From positions 1-24,588 of the forward strand of contig JBCKVB010000023.1 of NCBI GenBank assembly GCA_038924245.1: a stretch of 24,588 nt of DNA, read 5' to 3'. Origin of the DNA: SURF-13 sp038924245. Lineage in GTDB: Bacteria > Pseudomonadota > Gammaproteobacteria > SURF-13. Each line of letters opens with the position of its first letter. Within the stretch, counting starts at the first letter, position 1. This document shows, in pieces, positions 14,394 through 22,118 of the stretch. Made by a program: the position numbers and the translations under genes. Below the pieces are notes generated by a model. That model worked only from the letters and a program-made list of their open reading frames with translations. It was not told the origin of the DNA and searched no databases.

Positions 14394-14977
14394 GTACCAG
14401 TAAGGACGTAGTGAGAGGGGCGCTACCCTAGTAGCTCTCTCCCCCGTAGCGTGCGTCAGGGGTCACGGCAGCAGGGCAGAAGTTCGAGTTTAAGGCTGAT
14501 ACTTAGGATTTGAGGCCATGAAAGCGAGGTATGCAGGTTATGAGGTTATGTAAGGGATGCGGTAAGGCGCACTATCCTAATCAGGCGTGGATTCATGCTT
14601 TCGTCGGGGTGTCACTAGCAGGGATGGCGCGGTGGCTTGGCATCCTGAACGGGCGGCTGGGCTGAATCTGTTTCGCAAAACGCGGGGCGGCTTAAAAAAC
14701 TGGTAGTATGAATCACGCTCGTTGGAAGACGAAAAACAGAGGGAAGCTCAGGGTGGCCTCCGTGTATTTCGCGCGCAACCATCTGGACGAACCGAGCACC
14801 TTCCGAAAGGGCTTCTCCCCTGCTTTCCAGGTGAGCCGCAGCGGGTAACCGCCCCTGTCTGACGGTATTTATGACGGTATCTATCGCAATGTCGATAATA
14901 TTACTCAAACGTTTCAATGGGTTATAAGCTGGTTCGAGTCCGTCCCGGTCCTCCTGCATCACCTGAACTCGGTAATT
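14394..14977. other. 584-bp low-coding region after the terminase gene
   Basis: It begins with an inverted repeat (GAGAG ... CTCTC, 14411-14447) that may end the phage transcript. The only plausible reading frame is a 41-aa one at 14540-14665. Beyond 14670 nothing coding is convincing on the plus strand. This is where the large terminase subunit would be expected, so the stretch probably marks the deletion junction of the prophage. Confidence 0.5.
14540..14665 (+). CDS. 41-aa small ORF with Cys pair (possible truncated zinc-ribbon peptide)
   Basis: The N-terminus M-R-L-C-K-G-C-G-K-A-H-Y resembles half of a zinc ribbon of small phage proteins; the second metal-binding half is missing. No strong SD is seen (GCAGGTT is weak). 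The tail from about residue 18 (H-A-F-V-G-V) may be read from foreign sequence after a deletion. Confidence 0.3.
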   Translation: MRLCKGCGKAHYPNQAWIHAFVGVSLAGMARWLGILNGRLG

Positions 14978-15679
14978 GTGCAACTCCGCACGCTCAATGC
15001 TGAACCTGCACCGTTTCCAACGACTAAAGACTCGATAGCGTTCCACAACGCTTATATCGACTTCGGCATCTCAACGTACGCAGCTAAGCTCCTCGAGCTT
15101 TTTGAATCGATTGAGATATCTATCGAACACGAGAAGTACCTCGTATATGCCCAATCAGGGCGAGCAATACTTGAGAACATTGCGACCCTTCGCTACTATT
15201 CCCTACACACCGACCTTTCAGCCGCCAGCGAAGCTTGGAAAGCAAAGTCACTAACCGACCCAGTCATTAGAAAGGCTAATGAAACGCTGGATCGCTTTCT
15301 CCGAGGCAATCACTTCTCTTGGGACGCATTCATTGAAGGACGGTTTACCGACCTTACAAAGGTTCCGCATCAGGAGCACCTCGCTCAGATCAATTCGGCC
15401 ACATGCCTGCAGAAGTGGTTCAAAGAGTCCCCACAACTCGAATCGCTGTATGACCTATTTTGCGATCTAGTTCACCCAAATCTTGGAAGCAATCTCTTGG
15501 TGCTTGGCGTACTTGGCAATGAACTTGTTCCTGGAGCCAAAGGCGCCAAGAGCACTTCGCTCTTCGTAGTTGCTCCGACGTTAGCTGGGATACTCGGCGC
15601 ATTCAAGGCTGCAAAGGTCGCAATAGAGACGCTGGCTGCGCAAAGGTTCTTTCCAGATACTCCCGCAAGGGTTCACTAA
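14978..15679 (+). CDS. Unknown 233-aa protein (helical; start uncertain)
   Basis: The frame is open from 14849 but contains no ATG; GTG at 14978 is the best available start and has no clear SD, so the gene may have lost its 5' end. The protein is mostly helical: LLELFESIEISIEHEKYL, a S-G-R-A-I-L-E-N-I-A-T-L-R-Y-Y segment and D-L-F-C-D-L-V-H-P-N-L. The last is reminiscent of DUF5677/HEPN-like proteins that end in a V-H-P motif, but this is only a resemblance. It stands next to the PLD/J-domain unit and could be part of that accessory locus. Confidence 0.6.
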   Translation: MQLRTLNAEPAPFPTTKDSIAFHNAYIDFGISTYAAKLLELFESIEISIEHEKYLVYAQSGRAILENIATLRYYSLHTDLSAASEAWKAKSLTDPVIRKANETLDRFLRGNHFSWDAFIEGRFTDLTKVPHQEHLAQINSATCLQKWFKESPQLESLYDLFCDLVHPNLGSNLLVLGVLGNELVPGAKGAKSTSLFVVAPTLAGILGAFKAAKVAIETLAAQRFFPDTPARVH

Positions 15680-15839
15680 ATTGCACGGTAAATTGCGGCC
15701 TAACTCGCCTAAAAGCTCTCCCACTCTGGGTACAGTTCGCGTTGTCTGTTGCGCTGGTGCTTGGCGCGGACTTCGTCACCATCCTCAACGGCCAGAATAA
15801 CGCCTCCGCTCTCCGGGGCCATACACCAAGCTTATCGAC

Positions 15840-17285
15840 ATGGAACTTAAAGCTCATTTCTCGAACATCCACAAGGTGATCATCGATCACCTGGAGCAAG
15901 CCCAATCCGAAATAGTGGCGGCGATCGCCTGGTTCACGGACCGTGACATCTTCGAGGTACTCTGCAAGAAAGCCCGCGCAGGAATCAAGGTGTCGGTTGC
16001 ACTGATCGGCGACGAGATCAACCAGGGGCCCGGCGGGCTGAATTTCCATAGGCTTAGCAATCTCGGTGGCCAGGTGATCTTTCTGCCCTCCGGCAGCCGC
16101 AACGAGCGGACCATGCATCACAAGTTCTGCGTCATTGATCGCGGCACCGTCATCACCGGGTCCTACAACTGGAGCCACAAGGCCCGCAGCAATGACGAGA
16201 ACATCACGGTCGTCACCGACGCGACAGACTTCGCGGGCAAGTACCTCGACACATTCGACAGCCTCCTCGTCCGCACAGGACACGGCGCCCCCATCGTTGC
16301 CGACGCCGACGCGGCGCGACGGCGACTGGAGATGATTCGCAACCTGGTCATGCTTGGCGAGCAGGATGACGTCTCCACCCATCTGCGCAAGTTGCGCCCC
16401 GTCGCCCAGGAGCTACAGCTTTCACAGATCATCGCAACCCTCGACAACGGAGAATACAAGGCGGCGCTTGAGCACATCGACGCCTACCTGCGCAAGGCGA
16501 CCGCTCTGGTTGTGGCGGGGTTTGCGGATATTGCCCTTCTCCGCTTCCAACTCGAAGTCCTGGAATTTCGCCTCGAATCCCTGAGTGACGAGAAGGGTGA
16601 TCTTGATCGCGGCCTGATCACCTTCAACCGGCGCCACGACGACGCGTTGGGCGACCTGATCCAGCGCATTCTCAAGGCCCGGGCTGAACTGGCGCGATTC
16701 CTCGCGGCACGCAAAAAGAAAGTTGACGAGAACACCGAGGCGGAAGAGGCAGCCCGAGAGGCCGAAGAGGCTTACCGGGACTATTCCAGACAGCACGAAG
16801 ACCTACAACGGCTGGAACCTTTGCCCAAGCTCGACGAGGAGGCCGAGCGGGAAATAAGGTCTCTCTACCGCAGGGCTTGCAGCCTTTGCCATCCCGACAA
16901 GGTTCCCGAAGAAAAGAAGGGGGCTGCGCACCGCGTATTCGTCGAGTTGCAGGATGCCTACAAGTCCAATGACCTGCCCCGGTTGCGGGAAATCTATGCA
17001 GCGCTCGCCGCCGGCGGCCTGCCGGGAACCCGCTCCACTACCTTGAGCGAGGTCGAAGCGCTGAAGGCCGCGATTGCCGAACTGGAGTACGCCATCGCCA
17101 GGCTGGTGGCCGAACTGAAGGCGTTGCAGGAAAGCGACGGCGTCAAGCTGATGGATGCAGCCGGTGCCACCGAGGCAGACTGGCAACGCTTCTTTGAGCA
17201 GCAGCGCGGGACACTGGAGATTGAACTGGACACGATCGTGACGGACCTCCTGGCCGCGCACACTGAAAAAATAGGATTGCCATGA
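15840..17285 (+). CDS. PLD-family nuclease fused to a coiled coil and a DnaJ-like (J) domain
   Basis: The N-terminal ~165 residues are a phospholipase-D-type phosphodiesterase with a single HKD motif: H93-H-K95-F-C-V-I-D100, then G107-S-Y-N110. Single-HKD enzymes act as dimers and are often DNases. A helical region of about 150 residues follows, with a strongly charged coiled coil near 295-325. Then comes a J-domain-like stretch with the hallmark H351-P-D353 in CSLCHPDKVPEEKK and FVELQDAYKS, followed by a second helical tail. J domains recruit Hsp70/DnaK. The PLD-plus-J arrangement is unusual. No good SD is seen before 15840. The stop overlaps the next gene by four bases, so the two work as a unit. 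Confidence 0.85.
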   Translation: MELKAHFSNIHKVIIDHLEQAQSEIVAAIAWFTDRDIFEVLCKKARAGIKVSVALIGDEINQGPGGLNFHRLSNLGGQVIFLPSGSRNERTMHHKFCVIDRGTVITGSYNWSHKARSNDENITVVTDATDFAGKYLDTFDSLLVRTGHGAPIVADADAARRRLEMIRNLVMLGEQDDVSTHLRKLRPVAQELQLSQIIATLDNGEYKAALEHIDAYLRKATALVVAGFADIALLRFQLEVLEFRLESLSDEKGDLDRGLITFNRRHDDALGDLIQRILKARAELARFLAARKKKVDENTEAEEAAREAEEAYRDYSRQHEDLQRLEPLPKLDEEAEREIRSLYRRACSLCHPDKVPEEKKGAAHRVFVELQDAYKSNDLPRLREIYAALAAGGLPGTRSTTLSEVEALKAAIAELEYAIARLVAELKALQESDGVKLMDAAGATEADWQRFFEQQRGTLEIELDTIVTDLLAAHTEKIGLP

Positions 17286-18520
17286 GCGAACGAGAAACTG
17301 ACCGCAACGCTCTGACCCTTTATGTGGCGAGCTACCCAGTGCAGGTGCAAGCGGCCGGAAGACAACTGGGCATTGCCGCACAACTGAACCAGGACCTCGA
17401 ACGGCGGCGGCTTGTCGGCATCCTGAAGCGGATTTCCTCCGAGAATGCAGCCTCATTTGTGTCGCGTAGGCAGGCGCTTGATGGCGCGCTGATTGAGCGC
17501 TTTGAGGATCACTGGGACTGGGAGATGCTCTCCGAGAATGACGCTCTACCGTGGTCGCTCGAACTGATCGAACGCTTTGAGGATCGTTGGGGCTGGCGGG
17601 GGATCTTCAGCAATAAAGCCCTGCCTTGGTCGCTCGAGCTGATCGAACGCTATAAGGGTCACTGGCAACGCCGTCCCTTTTACAGAGGTTGTAAGCTCTC
17701 CGCAAATGAAGCTCTACCGTGGTCGCTTAAGCTCATCGAATGCTATGAGGATCGCTGGTATTGGCCGTGGCTCTCCAGCAATAAAGCCCTGCCTTTGTCG
17801 CTCGAACTGATCGAACGCTTTGCGGATCGCTGGGACTGGGTGGGGCTCTCCTATAATGAAGCCCTGCCTTGGTCGCTCGAACTGATCGAACGCTTTGCGG
17901 ATCGCTGGGACTGGGGGAGGCTCTCCTATAATGAAGCCCTGCCTTGGTCGCTCGAACTGATCGAACGCTTTGCGGATCGCTGGGACTGGGGGAGGCTCTC
18001 CTATAATGAAGCCCTGCCTTGGTCACTTGAGCTGGTCGAACGCTATCAGGATCGCTGGGGCTGGCAGTTGCTCTCCCAGAATAAAGCCCTGCCTTTGTCG
18101 CTTGAGCTGATCGAACGCTATGAAGATCGCTGGACCTGGCAGTTTCTCTCCAGCAATAAAGCCCTGCCTTGGTCGCTGGCGCTGATCGAACGCTATGAGG
18201 ATCGCTGGGACTGGGCGTCCCTCTCCGAGAATGAAGCACTGCCTTGGTCGCTCGAGCTGATCGAACGCTATAAGGATCGCTGGGACTGGACGCAGCTCTC
18301 CAAGAATGAAGCCCTGCCATGGTCGCTCGAACTGATCGAACGCTTTGAGGATCGTTGGAACTGGGAGATGCTTGCTGGGAATAAAGCTCTGTCCCTACCC
18401 TTACTCCGTCCGGCGGATATTGTTGAAATCATGGCGCATCATTTCACTACCCAGGAGGAAAAAGCACCGCCAGTAGACAAAAACAAGCTTGATACTTTTG
18501 ACGACGATATTCCGTTTTGA
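17282..18520 (+). CDS. 25-residue Trp-rich repeat protein with SSB-type C-terminal tail
   Basis: After a ~70-residue helical N-terminus (ERRRLVGILKRISSENA) there are twelve repeats of consensus E-R-F-x-D-R-W-D-W-x-x-L-S-x-N-E-A-L-P-W-S-L-E-L-I, one of them with a six-residue insertion. Such repeats are seen in unclassified bacterial proteins and probably form a solenoid for binding. The last residues, T-F-D-D-D-I-P-F, equal the acidic tip by which bacterial SSB recruits its partner enzymes. A 30-residue linker rich in E/K/P separates tip and repeats, as in SSB. The ATGA overlap with the PLD/J gene implies a two-protein system. Direct function is unknown; binding of SSB partners, or mimicry of SSB, is inferred. 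Confidence 0.85.
   Translation: MSERETDRNALTLYVASYPVQVQAAGRQLGIAAQLNQDLERRRLVGILKRISSENAASFVSRRQALDGALIERFEDHWDWEMLSENDALPWSLELIERFEDRWGWRGIFSNKALPWSLELIERYKGHWQRRPFYRGCKLSANEALPWSLKLIECYEDRWYWPWLSSNKALPLSLELIERFADRWDWVGLSYNEALPWSLELIERFADRWDWGRLSYNEALPWSLELIERFADRWDWGRLSYNEALPWSLELVERYQDRWGWQLLSQNKALPLSLELIERYEDRWTWQFLSSNKALPWSLALIERYEDRWDWASLSENEALPWSLELIERYKDRWDWTQLSKNEALPWSLELIERFEDRWNWEMLAGNKALSLPLLRPADIVEIMAHHFTTQEEKAPPVDKNKLDTFDDDIPF
17498..18415 (+). repeat. Twelve tandem 75-bp coding repeats, three nearly identical
   Basis: Units start at 17498, 17573 and 17648, then (after an 18-bp insertion) 17741, 17816, 17891, 17966, 18041 and every 75 bp to 18341. Units at 17816, 17891 and 17966 are almost the same in DNA, indicating recent duplication or gene conversion. 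They encode the repeats of the surrounding gene. Confidence 0.9.
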
Positions 18521-18524
18521 GAAA

Positions 18525-18556
18525 CATTGATTTGTTCTGACCCCATTGATTTGTTC
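18525..18556. repeat. Two copies of CATTGATTTGTTC split by TGACCC
   Basis: The 13-base word occurs at 18525-18537 and 18544-18556. TGACCCCATTGAT also recurs near 19658-19670. Together with the other GACCCC-type scars in the window this looks like REP/RAYT-element debris, here in the gap between the repeat-protein gene and the next gene. Confidence 0.5.
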
Positions 18557-18570
18557 ATTAAGAGGTACTT

Positions 18571-19098
18571 ATGCCAACTCGCCGAGAAATTAACCCACAG
18601 CATGAGAGCGCAGTTATCGACGCCGCGCTACGTGCCCATAACGAGACATTAGGTGCGGGGTTCTCAGTCGAATCTCGGCCAGACCCACCTGATGCGATTT
18701 TGGTTGACGGAAATCAGCGAACCTGGATGGAGCATACAGACGCCTTCTATCCGGGGTGGGCTGAAGATATAACATCTTATGCAGCTTCAGACAAAGTACA
18801 CAAACCAATGAGAAAGGGGCGCCACCTGGATATGGATAACCAATTTGCGGACGCCTTTGCCAAGGAGGTGCTTAAAAAGTTTAATAATAAATCGTATCAG
18901 CCCGTGGTCGACCAATTCGGCCCAGGTATTCTTGTGGTCGGTCTAGAATCACCATGGCTTGACGAGGAAACGCTGCAAGCAATAAATGGAAAGTGGGCAG
19001 AACTTGGCAGCATCGATCTCTCGCCTATTTTTCGCTGGGTTTATCTGGGCTTCCGTTTGGACGGCGTTAACAAGGCCGCTCTATGGAAGCGTACCTAA
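18571..19098 (+). CDS. Unknown 175-aa protein, possibly nuclease-like
   Basis: The ATG has AGAGG six bases ahead. Near the N-terminus the pattern R-P-D-P-P-D-A-I-L-V-D-G-N-Q-R-T-W-M-E-H-T-D could be the D...E-x-T version of a PD-(D/E)XK core, but no clear catalytic Lys follows, so this is weak. The C-terminal part (GPGILVVGLESPWLD, IFRWVYLGF) looks like a regular alpha/beta fold. It lies downstream of the PLD/J pair on the same strand, after a REP-like scar, so it may be transcribed separately. Confidence 0.6.
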   Translation: MPTRREINPQHESAVIDAALRAHNETLGAGFSVESRPDPPDAILVDGNQRTWMEHTDAFYPGWAEDITSYAASDKVHKPMRKGRHLDMDNQFADAFAKEVLKKFNNKSYQPVVDQFGPGILVVGLESPWLDEETLQAINGKWAELGSIDLSPIFRWVYLGFRLDGVNKAALWKRT

Positions 19099-19150
19099 CG
19101 ACTATAGCTTAACGTAGGCGTCCTGGGCCTGCGATACTCCCTAGGGCTGT

Positions 19151-19375
19151 ATGACGACAACAACCGAACTACGAATTCAATACGCCTACCTTTCATGGAA
19201 CTACGATTTTCCGCCGGAGATCGAGACCGCTTTGGAGGATGACTACGTAGCCAATAGACATCTGTACGACGAGAGTGCCCTGAAGATAGTGGCAATTACA
19301 CTATTGATCGATCCCGACGCTTCTCCCCAAAATGTACTGGACGCAGTAAGGGACTATCGGTTGGGCTGCAAATAA
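19151..19375 (+). CDS. Unknown 74-aa acidic protein
   Basis: AGGG stands four to five bases before the ATG. The peptide starts with a Thr run (M-T-T-T-T-E-L) and is acidic with many aromatic residues (YAYLSWNYDFPPEIE); no membrane segment is seen. It lies in the same direction as the 175-aa gene, 52 bases after it. No family is recognised. Confidence 0.5.
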   Translation: MTTTTELRIQYAYLSWNYDFPPEIETALEDDYVANRHLYDESALKIVAITLLIDPDASPQNVLDAVRDYRLGCK

Positions 19376-19405
19376 CCGCGCTATCGGCATGAGAATCAAA
19401 GGAGC

Positions 19406-19649
19406 GTGCGCCAGCACAAACTGGCAAGTGATAAGAAAGGGCTCGTGTTCATTGTATGACTACCCAACCTCGTCTCACCTGCTCCAATTGCTTCGCCAGG
19501 GGCATGCGGGGAAGGGCGGCGCTCCACGGGTGGCGTGATGAGCTAATGTGCATGCTTTGGCGTGAAGAATATCGGAAAGCCGTGTGCGGGAAAACTGCAT
19601 GCACGGTTTGATGAGTGAGGACTGTCGCAAGGCTGTTTTTCCACTCTAC
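19406..19649 (+). mobile_element. Shrunken group II intron relic (domains V-VI kept) with RAYT-like insert
   Basis: GTGCG (19406-19410) is the usual group II 5' end and is followed by a small hairpin (GCCAG/CTGGC). At 19577-19609 the hairpin AAGCCGTG ... CACGGTTT, with a GAAAA loop and a two-base bulge (TG), has the shape of catalytic domain V, including the AGC triad. A domain VI-like segment and CTCTAC (19644-19649), a typical 3' end, follow. Only about 244 bases lie between the ends, too few for domain I, and there is no reverse transcriptase frame, so it is dead. Bases 19433-19464 repeat 10015-10046, so a second element seems to be mixed in. The gap 19376-19725 holds nothing else I can name. 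Confidence 0.5.
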
Positions 19650-19725
19650 CCATTAATTGACCCCATTGATCCGCAGTACCTGTCGCCGCTCGGATGGGAA
19701 CACGTCAACTTGACGGGTGATTATC

Positions 19726-20463
19726 TCAGACGAAGTAGCGCCAAGACCGGCTCGTTTTTCCGTTTTCTGAGACGCCCCTTGCTAGTTTCAAGGCCGTGGG
19801 ATCTATGAATCGCACATTTGAACCTCGATGTTTTTGGGCGGCAACCTGAAGATCTATAAAGTTTGGAAAGCTTAATTCCAGTTTGAATGTGTCTGTCTCT
19901 GTTGCCCGCACAGTTAGATCACCACGAAATGCCGTATTTTCGTTTTCGACCTGAATGTTGAATTCGACGTATGTCTCGGCGTAAGTGAACGTGAGTGGGT
20001 CCGGGATGCTCCATTTTCGACCAAACAAGTCTAAAAACACCTTTGGTGCGAAGTGTGAGGCCAAATGAGATGACAGGCCTGGTTGGTGCAAGCCGGATGT
20101 AGTCTTGTCTTCAATGTACAGTGAATTTTCAGGAATCAATAGATCTTCACTTATCAAACTGCGGTGGAGAACTAAATTTCGGAGTACTTCCTTGTAAGTT
20201 ATCTTTACTGGCAGCATTACTAAATCGTAGGGGTCTTGGTCATCCATTGCATCTAATAGGGCCGTCATCGAGCAATTGCTAGCAATGATCATGTAGTCAG
20301 ATGGCATCAAAAGGTCTTCCGTCATCGCCGAAGCTAGATTGTTGGCAAACGCCTCAAGATCGACAAGACGCTGAAATTCACTAAGGTCATTCGATTTGAA
20401 TGCTCTCAATACAGATTGCGCGAGCAGACTGACGGACTTAGATTTTTTATTAGCGTAACTCAT
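19726..20463 (-). CDS. Unknown 245-aa protein
   Basis: The start at 20463 is an ATG; the longer frame begins with TTG at 20475. No convincing SD is seen. The protein is soluble with alternating strands and helices. It contains two similar phrases, T-E-D-L-L-M-P-S-D-Y and S-E-D-L-L-I-P-E-N-S, about 50 residues apart, and a C-terminal strand-rich half (Y-V-E-F-N-I-Q-V, D-L-T-V-R-A-T-E-T-D). The DNA is AT-rich relative to neighbours. I recognise no family. It is the last gene of a minus-strand group and faces the intron relic. Confidence 0.6.
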   Translation of the reverse strand: MSYANKKSKSVSLLAQSVLRAFKSNDLSEFQRLVDLEAFANNLASAMTEDLLMPSDYMIIASNCSMTALLDAMDDQDPYDLVMLPVKITYKEVLRNLVLHRSLISEDLLIPENSLYIEDKTTSGLHQPGLSSHLASHFAPKVFLDLFGRKWSIPDPLTFTYAETYVEFNIQVENENTAFRGDLTVRATETDTFKLELSFPNFIDLQVAAQKHRGSNVRFIDPTALKLARGVSENGKTSRSWRYFV

Positions 20464-20562
20464 TGATAGTGTCAAATTCTGCTCTGTACATTGAGACTTC
20501 CCACAGCCAGGCCTCTTCGATGTCGTAGGCTTGGTTGTAGAGAGCTCAGATATTGATGGCTC

Positions 20563-20835
20563 CTAAAACGGTATATCGTCATCAACAAACTCTTGCTTTT
20601 TCGTCTCAGGCTTGCTTTCCGCTTTCTTTCCGTCAGGCTGCCAGTTATTAACCTCCGCGTACCACTTCCCACCTTTCGATACCTTAACATCGACATTAAC
20701 CCATTCAGTCTGTTTCCCTGACAGGAATTCCTGCAACTCTGCCACCTTGATCGAGATAGTGCATTTCACGAAGTCAGGCGCACCATCACGCGGTGCTTTT
20801 ACGATCAGCCCGTTTACGAATTCTTTGTCGCTCAT
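20563..20835 (-). CDS. Small SSB-like (OB-fold type) protein ending in DDDIPF
   Basis: The start was set at 20835 (M-S-D-K-E-F) because GGAG lies seven bases ahead; the longer frame from 20943 has an unlikely N-terminus. The 90-residue product has a compact beta-rich body (F-V-K-C-T-I-S-I-K, W-V-N-V-D-V-K-V-S-K, KWYAEVNNW) of the kind found in phage and plasmid ssDNA-binding proteins, and a charged linker. It ends in E-F-V-D-D-D-I-P-F, the tip by which SSB calls repair and replication enzymes. Its likely role is protection of single-stranded DNA of a mobile element. It lies upstream of the 245-aa gene on the same strand. Confidence 0.75.
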   Translation of the reverse strand: MSDKEFVNGLIVKAPRDGAPDFVKCTISIKVAELQEFLSGKQTEWVNVDVKVSKGGKWYAEVNNWQPDGKKAESKPETKKQEFVDDDIPF

Positions 20836-21174
20836 ATTTTTGCTCCATGCGGACGAATACCTGGCACTACTGTTGGCACTGCCGCAGCCCCGACCCTGTA
20901 ACACGGGGGGCTGTGGATACATTCCCTTTACTGTCTCGTTCACTATAGGGGCTTTATCTATTCACAGCAATTGGTAGGGCGAACCACATGCAATCCTCTC
21001 GGTAGGTGGTGTGGCGGCAACAAACATTTTAAGGTTGTGGCTCCCATTGATCAATTAGGGGTTTTTATCGCCTTGCCTTTGCGGAATTTGACGCTAAGCC
21101 ATCTGTCAATATCGGGCGACTAACGCCTCACTGTGTTCCCAATCCCGCAGATACACCTCGGCAAATATAGCTGA
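20836..21174. other. 339-bp intergenic region
   Basis: It probably holds the minus-strand promoter of the SSB-like gene and the end of the secreted-protein gene. A GGTAGG word occurs twice (about 20972 and 21001). I see no RNA gene, terminator or reading frame that I would defend. Confidence 0.4.
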
Positions 21175-21915
21175 CTAGTTCTTAGGAAGCGACTTACGAC
21201 GCGCTTCACAACTTACCGAATATTTTTCTTTTTCTCCAAAGAGATCGGCCATGAAGGAGGCCGCCCTCACGCAGGCGGGCCCTCTATTGAGAAGTAATTC
21301 TGGGTTGGTGACAAAAGCTGCAAATACTTCCGCAAATTCCTCAATGCGATTTGTGCGGCTATATAGAGTTAGGCGACATGGCTTACTTGCGAAGTCAGTA
21401 TATTTATTCTGAATTTTAGAAGTGTCTCGCAAAGAGATGTAATGGGCCAGTTCATGCGCGAGCAAAGCGACATTATTTGTTCCACCAAAACGTTTGTCCA
21501 TTACGTTAGTTAAATTCTGAGTGCCCGGACTAATATGAACCTCCTTGGTTCCACGGACGTGCCAAGAATACCCCCACTTAGTTTCAAAAATAAACTTTAA
21601 GTCAGTATGAGCTTTGAACGTTCCAAGTCCTATTTTTTCTACAGTATGGACAACGCGTGCCAAGGAAGTCGTCACCGCAGCGTGTATTGGGCGATTATCG
21701 ATGCTATTAATGGAAATAGAATTGCGTGCAAGCACCTGTTCCGGTTGTTCGGTGAGCGGAGGGAGGCAGGTGCCCCTTGCAGCGCGTGGGTCAAGTTTTA
21801 CAAGAAAAATGGGTTCAGCTCTCGCCCAAGAGACCGACATGAAAAAAGTCACCAGCACGATTGCGAGTTTTCGGTTCGCAGTAGACTCAATCAAAAAAAG
21901 CCTTGCATTTTTCAT
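21175..21915 (-). CDS. Secreted HExxH zinc-metallopeptidase-like protein
   Basis: A Sec signal peptide is visible: K-L-A-I-V-L-V-T-F-F-M-S-V-S-W-A-R-A, with likely cleavage before E-P (about residue 34). The catalytic motif is H-E-L-A-H in ALLAHELAHYISL, and a downstream E-E-F-A-E-V-F-A-A-F helix offers the third ligand, as in gluzincin-type peptidases. Mature Cys residues may form disulfides in the periplasm. GGGGGAGG lies just before the ATG, with only two bases between, which is tight. No neighbour suggests its substrate. A peptidase fold is likely; activity is not shown. Confidence 0.75.
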   Translation of the reverse strand: MKNARLFLIESTANRKLAIVLVTFFMSVSWARAEPIFLVKLDPRAARGTCLPPLTEQPEQVLARNSISINSIDNRPIHAAVTTSLARVVHTVEKIGLGTFKAHTDLKFIFETKWGYSWHVRGTKEVHISPGTQNLTNVMDKRFGGTNNVALLAHELAHYISLRDTSKIQNKYTDFASKPCRLTLYSRTNRIEEFAEVFAAFVTNPELLLNRGPACVRAASFMADLFGEKEKYSVSCEARRKSLPKN

Positions 21916-21970
21916 AACCTCCCCCGTCTATGAATTCACCTGCAAGAGAGTAGGATAACCCTATAACCTG

Positions 21971-22117
21971 GGGGGTGTCCTGAATTTTGTGTAAACGGAT
22001 TTTCGTTTAACGCTGCGGCATCTGGTCTTCGAACTGGATAGTAAACCGATTTAGGGCCGCTTTCCAGGCTCGAATGGGCATGGTCCATTTCTGGTTGATG
22101 TTTCTGAGCGCCAGATC
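21971..22117 (-). mobile_element. 3' remnant of an IS256-family insertion sequence
   Basis: On the minus strand, bases 22117-22007 encode L-A-L-R-N-I-N-Q-K-W-T-M-P-I-R-A-W-K-A-A followed by L-N-R-F and a stop, the well-known C-terminus of IS256/Mutator-type transposases. After the stop, GTTTACACAAAATTCAGGACACCCCC (about 21971-21996, read on the minus strand) is the terminal repeat of the element. The rest of the transposase is missing; the fragment begins two bases from the stop of the ParC-like gene, so the element was cut off there. Confidence 0.8.
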
Positions 22118-22118
22118 A

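Noticed and set aside
14931..14958. tRNA-like 3' end (GGTTCGAGTCC followed by GGTCCTCC) suggesting an attachment site
   Set aside because: The T-stem has mismatches, and no anticodon arm or matching acceptor strand can be found upstream.
14615..15046. Minus-strand 143-aa reading frame
   Set aside because: It overlaps the start of the plus-strand 233-aa gene, has unusual composition and no ribosome site or recognisable motif.
15603..16382. Long minus-strand frame of 259 residues
   Set aside because: It lies opposite the PLD domain with its clear HKD motif; it is a high-GC antisense shadow.
17498..18415. CRISPR-like tandem array
   Set aside because: There are no spacers; units are 75 bp in frame and encode a continuous repeat protein.
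19584..19808. 74-aa plus-strand frame
   Set aside because: It runs through the domain V/VI region of the intron relic and the 3' end of a minus-strand gene, with no coding signals of its own.
20836..20943. Longer N-terminus of the SSB-like protein
   Set aside because: The added 36 residues look like non-coding sequence, and GGAG supports the start at 20835.
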